This document shows positions 1 through 4,871 of a stretch of 9,692 nt of DNA, in pieces. Source of the stretch: Microcaldota archaeon (GTDB taxonomy: Archaea > Micrarchaeota > Micrarchaeia > Norongarragalinales > UBA97); assembly GCA_016217775.1 (NCBI GenBank), contig JACRGG010000011.1, positions 1 through 9,692 of the forward strand, read 5' to 3'. The translations under genes were made by a program, and so were the position numbers. The notes under the pieces were generated by a model, which was given only the letters and a program-made list of their open reading frames with translations, did no database searches and was not told the origin of the DNA. How positions within the stretch are numbered: the first letter of the stretch is position 1; the number at the start of each line of letters is the position of its first letter.

Positions 1-351
1 CTTGACGATAACCTCAAAAAGACGATGGCGAGGCCATAATTTTAATTTGCTAAAGAAACTATCTACGCCAAGCAGTTCTTTGATTCTGGCTTGAATATTA
101 AGGGGGATTTTTTGCCAATACATTAATACCACTGGTAGCCGAGAATAGTTCTTTTTTATCAAATCAAGACGCGGATAAAAGCGTTCTTTGTAAATGCCTG
201 CAAGAAACTCCGCCTTAGCCTTCTCCAAATTCTCCGGAACACGCGTTCCCAAATACTTTTCCCTCACCTCAACCCCGCGCGCAGAGCGCATAGAGTGCCC
301 CAAGTAATAATACTCTTTAGTGCCAACTACTTTTTTTCTTAACGAAACCAT
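1..351 (-). CDS. Partial protein of unknown function with a Fic-like N-terminus
   Basis: An open frame of 117 codons runs from an ATG at 351 off the left edge without a stop. The first ~70 residues (MVSLRKKVVG, KEYYYLGHSMR, EKYLGTRVPENLEKAKAEFL, IYKERFYPRLDLIKKNYS) resemble, from memory, the N-terminal extension of archaeal Fic-family (AMPylase-type) proteins: a basic beta start, a YYYL strand, a KYLG turn and a helix. After about residue 70 the sequence (LPVVLMYWQKIPLNIQARIK onward) no longer follows the Fic pattern I know, and the other two frames there do not restore it. No catalytic Fic motif lies inside the window. The start is supported by a TATA-like box centred about 26 nt upstream, which would give a leaderless mRNA. 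I am sure it is coding; the Fic link is tentative. Confidence 0.6.
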   Translation of the reverse strand, partial: MVSLRKKVVGTKEYYYLGHSMRSARGVEVREKYLGTRVPENLEKAKAEFLAGIYKERFYPRLDLIKKNYSRLPVVLMYWQKIPLNIQARIKELLGVDSFFSKLKLWPRHRLFEVIVK

Positions 352-361
352 ACAAAACAAA

Positions 362-411
362 TACCCTTACATATTAATAAAACTATTGTTTTTAACTAAA
401 ATGTAGGGGTA
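362..411 (-). promoter_or_regulatory. TATA-like box flanked by an 11-bp inverted repeat
   Basis: TACCCTTACAT (362-372) and ATGTAGGGGTA (401-411) pair over 11 positions with one G-U. Between them, on the minus strand, lies TTTATTAA (374-381), centred about 26 nt upstream of the ATG at 351. The repeat therefore brackets the probable promoter of the left-edge gene, as an operator would. It could instead be a hairpin beyond the 3' end of tRNA-Glu. No experimental support. Confidence 0.45.
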
Positions 412-445
412 GACAACTGGGCGGGCAACCTTGGCTTGGATAGAG

Positions 446-581
446 TGCTCCGGCCGGGATTTTCAGTAATTTTTTTCTTTTTTAGTGCAGGTTTTTTCTT
501 TCCAAAAGAAAAAAAGTGCTTTTGAACCCGGGTCACGGCCTTGAGAGGGCCGTGTCCTTGACCGGACTAGACGACCGGAGC
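446..581 (-). tRNA. tRNA-Glu(CUC) with a T-loop intron
   Basis: On the minus strand the acceptor stem GCTCCGG (581-575) pairs perfectly with CCGGAGC (453-447), and the discriminator A is at 446. The D-stem is GTCT/GGAC. The anticodon stem CGGCC/GGCCG holds loop CTCTCAA, giving anticodon CTC (545-543), which decodes GAG. The T-stem CCGGG (531-527) pairs with CCCGG (458-454). The T-loop starts TTCAAA, is interrupted by 61 nt (460-520), and is completed by T60 at 459, giving a standard TTCAAAT loop after splicing. Mature length is 75 nt and no CCA is encoded. A TATA-like TTAATAAA (611-618) lies about 33 nt upstream. The gene is easily missed because its 3' part is displaced by the intron. Confidence 0.95.
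460..520 (-). other. Intron in tRNA-Glu at position 59/60 (T-loop)
   Basis: The intron folds as a canonical hBHBh' substrate for the archaeal tRNA splicing endonuclease. The outer helix is the T-stem. The central 4-bp helix is exon TTCA (526-523) with intron TGAA (465-462). The 3-nt bulges are AA|A (522-520) and AA|T (461-459). The inner part opens with G519-C466 and two mismatches, then a 12-bp A/T helix with T515-T504 opposite A470-A481. Cutting after the second bulge base on each side gives the boundaries listed. The terminal loop (482-503) contains no ORF. Confidence 0.9.
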
Positions 582-610
582 AACTGCAGTTAATTGGGTT
601 AAAGTAGTTT

Positions 611-618
611 TTTATTAA
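611..618 (-). promoter_or_regulatory. TATA-like box of tRNA-Glu
   Basis: On the minus strand TTAATAAA lies about 30-37 nt upstream of tRNA position 1 (581), which would place the transcription start a few bases before the mature 5' end. Assigned only by position and A/T composition. Confidence 0.35.
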
Positions 619-638
619 TGCCGTTTAGCAACTTGCGG

Positions 639-845
639 TTAGATTGACTGCCACAAGTCGCTTGCTTTTTTCGCGAAGAACGCGAGGAGGGCGAGGGCGA
701 CAACCGCGAGGATTAAGACGGTTTGCTCGGGGAGGGAAGGGATGGAGAGCTTGAACGAGTTTGCGAAAAAGTCGGCTGCAGCCACTAGGGCTAAAACGAT
801 TGCGGCAAGCAGCAACTTGTTCTTCTGCAAAAAAGACGGTTTCAT
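639..845 (-). CDS. Small two-helix membrane protein, function unknown
   Basis: This 68-residue ORF has a basic N-terminus (MKPSFLQKNK), a hydrophobic helix at about residues 11-24 (LLLAAIVLALVAAA), a short polar connection containing SIPSLPEQ, a second hydrophobic helix at about 42-57 (TVLILAVVALALLAFF), and a basic/amphipathic end (KKASDLWQSI). I do not recognise the family. Its alanine- and leucine-rich helices and GCG-rich codon use match the surrounding genes, which favours a real gene. A TTTAAAC (871-877) about 29 nt upstream of the ATG suggests leaderless transcription. It sits alone between two tRNA genes, so context gives no functional clue. Confidence 0.6.
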   Translation of the reverse strand: MKPSFLQKNKLLLAAIVLALVAAADFFANSFKLSIPSLPEQTVLILAVVALALLAFFAKKASDLWQSI

Positions 846-874
846 ACCAAGTAATATACTGGATTCAATTGTTT

Positions 875-882
875 AAAAAAAA
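875..882 (-). terminator. T8 tract downstream of tRNA-Ile
   Basis: Eight consecutive T on the minus strand lie about 40 nt past the 3' end of tRNA-Ile (922). Archaeal RNA polymerase terminates at such U-tracts without needing a hairpin. The same A/T block runs into the TTTAAAC (871-877) that may be the TATA box of the small membrane protein gene. Confidence 0.5.
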
Positions 883-921
883 GAAGGTTAAAGCGGCTAA
901 GAGCATTTGATGAGGTTAAAG

Positions 922-1047
922 TGGGCGGAGAGGGATTTGAACCCTCGGCCTCTCGATTTCCGCACAAGAAAATAAAACCGCTTGACTAGCAAGCGAAAAA
1001 CTCTTGTTTATCAGTCGAGTGCTCCAATCAGGCTAAGCTACCCGCCC
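922..1047 (-). tRNA. tRNA-Ile(GAU) with intron at 37/38
   Basis: On the minus strand the acceptor GGGCGGG (1047-1041) pairs with TCCGCCC (929-923), with one G-U, and the discriminator A is at 922. The D-stem is GCTT/GAGC. The anticodon stem CTCGA (1019-1015) pairs with TCGAG (956-952). The loop is CTGATA|A after splicing, giving anticodon GAT (1012-1010), which decodes AUC. The variable loop is AGGCC, the T-stem is GAGGG/CCCTC and the loop is TTCAAAT. The 51-nt intron lies one base 3' of the anticodon. No CCA is encoded. TTTTAAAA (1080-1087) upstream could be the TATA box. The tRNA lies just past the metK terminator. Confidence 0.97.
958..1008 (-). other. Intron in tRNA-Ile at the canonical 37/38 site
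   Basis: A slightly relaxed bulge-helix-bulge is visible. The exon CTGA (1014-1011) faces intron GCGG (963-960) with C-G, U-G and G-C pairs and one A-G mismatch. The bulges are TA|A (1010-1008) and AA|A (959-957). Inner helix ACAAGA (1007-1002) pairs with TCTTGT (969-964), and a terminal hairpin has CGCTTG pairing with CAAGCG around a CTAGT loop. Confidence 0.9.
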
Positions 1048-1101
1048 ACTAACACCACTATTTTAATGACGGAAAACGGTTTTAAAACAAGTTGTTGAAC
1101 G

Positions 1102-1138
1102 AAAAAAAACGAGGAAAATAAAAAAATGAAGAAAAAAA
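1102..1138 (-). terminator. Triple U-tract terminator of metK
   Basis: Past the metK stop the minus strand carries T7 (1138-1132), T7 (1126-1120) and T8 (1109-1102) with a few other bases between. Successive U-tracts of this kind are a typical archaeal terminator, and they separate metK from tRNA-Ile. Confidence 0.7.
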
Positions 1139-1159
1139 CCGGCGATGGAAGAAAAGCAA

Positions 1160-2314
1160 TCAGCCTTTAACCGCCTTCTTCAATTCATTGACCTTATCGG
1201 TCTTCTCCCAAGTAAAGTCCGGGTCCTCCCGCCCAAAGTGGCCGTAGGAAGTCGTCTTTCTGTAAATCGGGCGCAGCAGATTAAGCGATTCAATGATTTG
1301 CTTAGGCCTTGCGTCGAACACTTTGTTAATCGCGTCCACAATCGCGTCGTCAGACTCCTTTCCCGTGCCGAAAGTGTTAACAGAAACGCTCACCGGCTTT
1401 GCAACCCCAATAGAGTACGCGAGTTGAACCTCGCACTTGTCAGCCAGCCCCGCGGCGACAACGTTTTTTGCTATGTACCGCGCGTAGTAAGCCGCGCTGC
1501 GGTCCACCTTCGACGGGTCCTTCCCCGAAAACGCCCCGCCACCGTGGCGGCCGTAGCCGCCGTAAGTGTCAACGATGATTTTCCTGCCCGTAACGCCCGA
1601 GTCCGCCTCCGGTCCCCCCACGACGAAAATCCCGGTTTCATTAACGAAAAACTTGGTCTTGCCATCCAACCACTTTCCGCACACTGGCTTGATAACCTGC
1701 TCGATGACCTGCTTTCTAATATCCGCGTGCGAAATTGTCGGCGAGTGGTGCACTGAAACAACAACCGCGTCAACTCGCTTTGGGACTCCGTCAACGTACT
1801 CAACCGTAACCTGCGATTTTCCGTCCGGCCTCACCCAATCCAGTATTTTTTCCTTGCGCACTTGCGCGAGGCGCATAGTCAGCTTGTGCGCGAGGCTTAT
1901 CGGCAGGGGCATTAACTCCTTTGTCTCGTTGCACGCGAATCCAAACATAAGGCCTTGATCCCCGGCTCCCTGCTCTTTTTCCTTGCCCTCGTTTACTCCG
2001 GCCGCAATGTTTTTCGACTGCTCGTGGATGCTCACTAAAACCCCGCAATCGGAGGAATCCAAGCCGTACTCCGGGTTGGTGTACCCTATTTCCTTCAAGG
2101 TTTTGCGGACAATGCCTTGAACGTCCGCGTAAGCGCTTGTCGTAACCTCGCCCGCCACTACTATCAGCCCCGTAGTAGTCAGGGTTTCAACCGCAACCCG
2201 GCTTTTCGGGTCCTTGGACAATAAGTCGTCTAAAATCGCGTCGGAAACCGCGTCGCAAATCTTGTCCGGATGCCCCTCGGTCACGCTCTCGCTTGTAAAC
2301 AACATCCTACCCAT
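1160..2314 (-). CDS. metK: S-adenosylmethionine synthetase, bacterial type
   Basis: The enzyme makes AdoMet from methionine and ATP in the cytosol. The sequence carries the full bacterial/eukaryotic MAT signature: LFTSESVTEGHPDKICD at the N-terminus (His and Asp of GHPDK), the GAGDQGLMFGFACNET loop in the first third, DSGVTGRKIIVDTYGGYGRH followed by GGGAFSGKDPSKVDRSAAY (the P-loop-like region), and YGHFGREDPDFTWEKTDK near the C-terminus. At 384 residues it has normal family length. I place the start at the ATG at 2314 because GGTGAG (2321-2326) precedes it with 6-nt spacing; an in-frame ATG at 2329 adds MGERV but has no Shine-Dalgarno site. Most archaea use a separate, highly diverged MAT family, so this type is notable here. 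Codon use matches the neighbours, so any transfer is old. It is transcribed divergently from the XRE-CBS regulator. Confidence 0.97.
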   Translation of the reverse strand: MGRMLFTSESVTEGHPDKICDAVSDAILDDLLSKDPKSRVAVETLTTTGLIVVAGEVTTSAYADVQGIVRKTLKEIGYTNPEYGLDSSDCGVLVSIHEQSKNIAAGVNEGKEKEQGAGDQGLMFGFACNETKELMPLPISLAHKLTMRLAQVRKEKILDWVRPDGKSQVTVEYVDGVPKRVDAVVVSVHHSPTISHADIRKQVIEQVIKPVCGKWLDGKTKFFVNETGIFVVGGPEADSGVTGRKIIVDTYGGYGRHGGGAFSGKDPSKVDRSAAYYARYIAKNVVAAGLADKCEVQLAYSIGVAKPVSVSVNTFGTGKESDDAIVDAINKVFDARPKQIIESLNLLRPIYRKTTSYGHFGREDPDFTWEKTDKVNELKKAVKG

Positions 2315-2320
2315 AACCCG

Positions 2321-2326
2321 CTCACC
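2321..2326 (-). promoter_or_regulatory. Shine-Dalgarno site deciding the metK start
   Basis: On the minus strand GGTGAG lies 6 nt before the ATG at 2314 and matches the archaeal anti-SD core GGTGA. It falls inside the five extra codons of the longer reading frame, arguing for the shorter protein. Confidence 0.6.
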
Positions 2327-2344
2327 CATCTTTTAGACTTGGCT

Positions 2345-2377
2345 TGAATTCAAAAAAAATTCAGTGCTATTATAGTA
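2345..2377 (-). promoter_or_regulatory. metK promoter with an inverted repeat at the start site
   Basis: On the minus strand TACTATAATAG (2377-2367) is a TATA-like element. About 26 nt downstream of its centre, at the expected transcription start, is the perfect inverted repeat TGAATT (2345-2350), 7-nt spacer, AATTCA (2358-2363). A protein bound there would block initiation. The adjacent divergent HTH protein is an obvious candidate, but this is inference. Confidence 0.4.
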
Positions 2378-2443
2378 AGCAAGGGGTTTAATAATAATTA
2401 CGTACAATAATATTCCAAACAGAATATGCCTTGCGCTGCAAGG

Positions 2444-2449
2444 AATAAA
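2444..2449 (+). promoter_or_regulatory. TATA-like element of the XRE-CBS gene
   Basis: AATAAA, preceded by purine-rich AAGG, lies 24-29 nt upstream of the ATG at 2473. No Shine-Dalgarno site precedes that ATG, so a leaderless transcript fits. A second A/T-rich stretch at 2387-2399 is an alternative. Confidence 0.35.
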
Positions 2450-2472
2450 GCGCGGCAATTTGGCGCAAGAAA

Positions 2473-3018
2473 ATGGAATCCAACTTTCCTCCACTGGAGC
2501 AAATCAAGGTTATGCGGCGAAAGCTCGGGCTTACGCAAAGCCGCCTCGCTAAAAACGCGGGAGTCAGCCAGTCTCTCGTCGCCAAGATTGAATCGGGGGC
2601 GTTGGATCCAAGCTACTCCATTGTGCAGTCGGTGTTTGGGGCTTTGGCGGACGAGGGGAAGAAAACCGAGTTGACCGCCGGGCAGGTTTGCAGGAGGAAG
2701 ATAATCAGCATCAACTACGGCTCGTCGATTCACGACGCCATCAAGCTAATGCGCAAAAACGAGTTCAGCCAAGCCCCCGTAGTGCAAAAAGGAATTATCG
2801 TCGGAACAGTTTCGGAAACAAGCTTGTTGAACGCGGTAAACGACGGGAAGAAAATCGTTGGAGAAGCAATGACGGACTCCCCGCCGCAAGTCAGCGCAAG
2901 CACTCCCGCCAAGACCCTCGCGAGCCTATTACTGATTCACCCGCTTGTTATCGTAGCTGATAAGGGAAAACCAATCGGCTTGGTCACCAAATCCGACTTG
3001 CTGGAGAAAATGTATTGA
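2473..3018 (+). CDS. XRE-type HTH transcriptional regulator with two CBS domains
   Basis: This 181-residue protein has a DNA-binding helix-turn-helix at about residues 8-58 (MRRKLGLTQSRLAK, VSQSLVAKIESGALDPSY) and a tandem CBS pair at about 72-126 and 129-181. CBS strand-helix patterns are visible in SSIHDAIKLMRKNEFSQAPV, GIIVGTVSETSLLNAV, KPIGLVTKSDLLEKM. The layout matches a widespread archaeal family of predicted regulators with C-terminal CBS domains (COG3620-like). CBS pairs bind adenosyl ligands such as AMP, ATP or AdoMet, so the protein probably couples a metabolite to transcription. It is divergent from metK across about 160 bp, which makes AdoMet a reasonable guess for the ligand. 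Its stop is 4 nt from that of the convergent HicB-like gene. Family call firm, ligand and target inferred. Confidence 0.92.
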   Translation: MESNFPPLEQIKVMRRKLGLTQSRLAKNAGVSQSLVAKIESGALDPSYSIVQSVFGALADEGKKTELTAGQVCRRKIISINYGSSIHDAIKLMRKNEFSQAPVVQKGIIVGTVSETSLLNAVNDGKKIVGEAMTDSPPQVSASTPAKTLASLLLIHPLVIVADKGKPIGLVTKSDLLEKMY

Positions 3019-3022
3019 AGCA

Positions 3023-3172
3023 CTAGCTGATAACGTGGAGGTCGATTGCCTCTCGAATGTTTGCAAGAGCTTCACCTTCAGTCTTACCCTGGGAAACGCA
3101 GCCAGGCAATGATGGGACTGTTGCTACAATCCGCCCGTCCTCGCCATTTTCAAGCAAAACCTTGAACTTCAT
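3023..3172 (-). CDS. Short HicB-like protein (orphan antitoxin-type fold)
   Basis: A 49-residue ORF from ATG 3172 to TAG 3023 reads MKFKVLLENGEDGR, then IVATVPSLPGCVSQGKTEGE, then ALANIREAIDLHVIS. This is the HicB/UPF0150 partial RNase-H-like fold: a beta strand, the hallmark VPSLPGCVSQG turn, then a helix with EAL.NIREAI. Family members usually continue for 15 or more residues after this helix and may add a DNA-binding domain; here the frame stops at the end of the helix. No HicA (small dsRBD-like mRNA interferase) lies on either side, so this is an orphan or a remnant. It is convergent with the XRE-CBS gene. Confidence 0.8.
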   Translation of the reverse strand: MKFKVLLENGEDGRIVATVPSLPGCVSQGKTEGEALANIREAIDLHVIS

Positions 3173-3308
3173 AAAAATACGCCTAAGGTATGCTACTGCC
3201 TAGACAAGATAAAAACGCTTACGTTACCCAGCAAACAAGACGGATTAAGCCACCTTTAGTTAGAGCGCGTAAATTCCGTGAAATTGTTATTCAGCAAAAC
3301 CAGCAGGC

Positions 3309-3316
3309 ATTTTAAA
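3309..3316 (+). promoter_or_regulatory. TATA-like element favouring the ATG start at 3338
   Basis: ATTTTAAA lies 22-29 nt upstream of the ATG at 3338 and inside the longer frame opening with GTG at 3278. If it is the promoter, the mRNA would begin at or next to the ATG. It is the main reason for preferring the shorter protein. Confidence 0.35.
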
Positions 3317-3337
3317 CCCGGTGAGAGTAAAGAGTTT

Positions 3338-4093
3338 ATGGTTCACCACGAGGTAGTCGAGTACATCAGGCAGACTCGCTTGCAGGGGTTTAGCGACGGG
3401 CAAGTCCGCAGCTCGCTTATCAAGGCGGGTTGGATGCCGTACCACGTTGACGAGGCATTCGCTGTTGCCGGCAAGCTCCCGGCATTGGGCGCGGCAAGCG
3501 GAAAAATTTTTTCAAGAAAGCCCGCCGCGCAAAAAAACTTGATGATAGTCGAGCACCACAACGCCGCCCCCGCGGCTCCAATGAACTCGTTCTACGGATT
3601 CGGGTGGTTCGACGCACTAATTCTGCCGACTAAAACCATTCGCAGAGAGTCATACCGCCACTCCAACAAGCTGACGCTCGCCAACCTAGTCGCGTGCACG
3701 GTATTGTACTTGCTTGTCACAATCGTCTTCTGGAGCCAATCTGTTGAAAAAAGCGTTTTGCAGTCCCTCGCGCTCTCCGCAAGCATTTTAGTTTACTCGG
3801 TTATCTCATACTTGATTTCATCGCGGCTTGGGCGAAACGCGAATTTGCGCCGCCAAGCGTACTTGACTAGCTTTCTAAGCGTGCCGTTCGCTTTTCTCAT
3901 CCCCGCGTTAATGACTTACTCGTTCTTAACCCCGCTAGCGCTACTCCTAGGCGTTTACTACGTTTGGCTCAATTTTATCGCAGTGCGCGCCAACGGGTGG
4001 ATTAACCCGCTTAACGCGACGATAGCCTCGGCAACCGCGCTGGCAATAGTTTGCGCGGCTAACTTCGGTTTGTTCCTCGCTAAATTCTATTGA
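3338..4093 (+). CDS. Yip1-like multispanning membrane protein
   Basis: In the 271-codon frame (GTG at 3278), residues about 25-62 (VVEYIRQTRLQGFSDGQVRS, SLIKAGWMPYHVDEAF) form a helical motif common at the ends of archaeal and bacterial membrane proteins. A flexible Ala/Pro/Lys-rich linker follows (65-103). Then comes a Yip1-type membrane domain: FYGFGWFDALILPTKTIRRE before five predicted helices at about 132-152, 159-181, 195-214, 215-236 and 246-268. Yip1-like proteins are integral membrane proteins of unclear function in prokaryotes. I start at ATG 3338 (251 residues) because ATTTTAAA is well placed for it and because it begins just before the conserved motif; GTG 3278 is the alternative. 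Convergent or operonic partners are absent. Confidence 0.7.
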   Translation: MVHHEVVEYIRQTRLQGFSDGQVRSSLIKAGWMPYHVDEAFAVAGKLPALGAASGKIFSRKPAAQKNLMIVEHHNAAPAAPMNSFYGFGWFDALILPTKTIRRESYRHSNKLTLANLVACTVLYLLVTIVFWSQSVEKSVLQSLALSASILVYSVISYLISSRLGRNANLRRQAYLTSFLSVPFAFLIPALMTYSFLTPLALLLGVYYVWLNFIAVRANGWINPLNATIASATALAIVCAANFGLFLAKFY

Positions 4094-4094
4094 C

Positions 4095-4100
4095 TTTTTT
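4095..4100 (+). terminator. T6 tract after the Yip1-like gene
   Basis: Six T begin one base after the TGA stop (4091-4093). Short but in the right place for a U-tract terminator, upstream of the next promoter. Confidence 0.4.
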
Positions 4101-4134
4101 AAGCCAAGAATCGCAATCGCTAAAACCACAAGCA

Positions 4135-4184
4135 TTAAATACTTATAGCGATATGCTATAAGATATTAGATAGCATAATGCTAT
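4135..4184 (+). promoter_or_regulatory. Promoter and twin palindromic operators of the RHH-PIN operon
   Basis: TTAAATAC (4135-4142) is a TATA-like box. Downstream are two copies of ATAGC-N5-GCTAT, at 4145-4159 and 4170-4184, with centres 25 bp apart. The first is the core of a perfect 21-bp dyad with 8-bp arms CTTATAGC/GCTATAAG (4142-4162); the second is an almost perfect palindrome with 7-bp arms ATAGCAT/ATGCTAT around one A. They cover the expected start site near 4165. Paired dyads like this are what RHH antitoxins use for autorepression. Confidence 0.75.
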
Positions 4185-4187
4185 GCG

Positions 4188-4193
4188 GGTGAT
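4188..4193 (+). promoter_or_regulatory. Shine-Dalgarno site selecting a GTG start
   Basis: GGTGAT is a full match to the archaeal anti-SD and lies 5 nt before GTG 4199. The overlapping ATG at 4192 opens a different frame that stops after a few codons. Confidence 0.75.
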
Positions 4194-4198
4194 GAATC

Positions 4199-4450
4199 GT
4201 GACTACGTTGACTATTAGGTTTAATGGAGTGCAGGAGCAAATTTTGGACAGGATGGTCAAGACGGGCGTTGCCCAGACCAAGAGCGAGGCTATTCGAATG
4301 GCTTTGCTTGCTTTCGCCAGCCAAATGCGGCTTTTGGACGACAAGGCCATAACGGCGTTTTTGCGTGCGGAATTGTCTAAAAACCCGCGTTCGCCTGAAG
4401 AAATCCTGTCGGCTTTGGAGACGGCAAAAAATGAGGGCATTACTAGATAG
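4199..4450 (+). CDS. Ribbon-helix-helix (VapB-like) antitoxin and autorepressor
   Basis: This 83-residue protein starts with a short beta strand (TTLTIRF, residues 2-8), helix A (QEQILDRMVKTG) and helix B (TKSEAIRMALLAFA), the RHH/MetJ-Arc/CopG dimerisation and DNA-binding fold. A helical, acidic-to-basic tail (about 42-83, LDDKAITAFLRAELSKN, EEILSALETAKNEG) is the expected toxin-binding part. It starts at GTG, chosen by the strong upstream Shine-Dalgarno site. Its last 20 nt overlap the PIN gene, so the two are translationally coupled. The twin ATAGC-N5-GCTAT operators just upstream are its likely binding sites. Role as antitoxin inferred from fold and partner. Confidence 0.88.
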   Translation: MTTLTIRFNGVQEQILDRMVKTGVAQTKSEAIRMALLAFASQMRLLDDKAITAFLRAELSKNPRSPEEILSALETAKNEGITR

Positions 4451-4853
4451 TTCGGCGATTATCTTCAGCTTTGAATACCCGAATTCCAATTCAAGGCTGG
4501 TTTTCGACTTGGTGCAGGAAGGAAAGCTTTCGGGCGTAGTTTCTGAAAAGGCCCTGGCTGAAGTGAAAAGAGTGTTCAGCCTAAGGAAAAACGAGCGCTT
4601 CCTGTTCTTGCTTGAAAAAATAATCAGGAAAAACTTCGAGGTAGTCCCAAGAAGCGAAATAGGGCGGGAAATCAAGTACTGGCGGGGGAAAATCAAGGAA
4701 AAGGACTTGGAGCACCTTGCAACTGCTAAAAACAGGAAGGTAAAGTACATTATTGCATTAGACAGGGATTTTGAAAAATTCGCGGAATACCATACTCCAA
4801 AAAAATTCGTGGAGAAAGCGCTTAAAATCCGCGGGTTTGAAACAGAGTATTAA
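4431..4853 (+). CDS. PIN-domain ribonuclease toxin (VapC-like)
   Basis: This 140-residue PIN protein begins at ATG 4431 (MRALLDSSAIIFSF), inside the end of the RHH gene. An in-frame ATG at 4365 would add 22 non-PIN residues and is rejected. The acidic metal-binding set is visible: D6 in LLDSSAI, E44 (or E39) in SEKALAEVKRV, D92 in EKDLEHLATAKNR, and D111/D113 in IIALDRDFEKF. GGAG (4417-4420) precedes the start. Active PIN toxins cut tRNA or rRNA; the target cannot be read from sequence. The spacing and the conserved residues suggest an intact, functional pair with the RHH protein. Confidence 0.9.
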   Translation: MRALLDSSAIIFSFEYPNSNSRLVFDLVQEGKLSGVVSEKALAEVKRVFSLRKNERFLFLLEKIIRKNFEVVPRSEIGREIKYWRGKIKEKDLEHLATAKNRKVKYIIALDRDFEKFAEYHTPKKFVEKALKIRGFETEY

Positions 4854-4871
4854 GCTAAGAAAAGTGGAATA

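Noticed and set aside
582..591. Palindrome AACTGCAGTT at the 5' end of tRNA-Glu
   Set aside because: Ten bases only, no second copy and no clear role; probably chance.
597..922. Three copies of GGTTAAAG near 597, 886 and 914
   Set aside because: Eight A/T-leaning bases with irregular spacing and mixed positions relative to genes; chance is the simplest explanation.
1145..1756. Open frame of 203 codons on the plus strand opposite metK
   Set aside because: It lies wholly antisense to a strongly conserved enzyme, its composition (Arg/Val-rich) is what the reversed GC-biased codons give, and it shows no recognisable domain.
2342..2352. GCTTGAATTCA in the metK promoter resembling the palindrome at 6925-6938
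   Set aside because: The shared part is short, the second arm is incomplete in the metK copy, and the contexts differ, so I do not treat them as a repeat family.
4189..4195. GTGATGA resembling a C box of a C/D guide RNA
   Set aside because: It is explained by the Shine-Dalgarno site of the RHH gene and no D box or second pair of boxes was seen nearby.
4365..4430. Upstream ATG adding 22 residues to the PIN protein
   Set aside because: The extra residues are a frame-shifted reading of the RHH gene and precede the normal PIN start MRALLDSSAI; ATG 4431 has a GGAG site before it.
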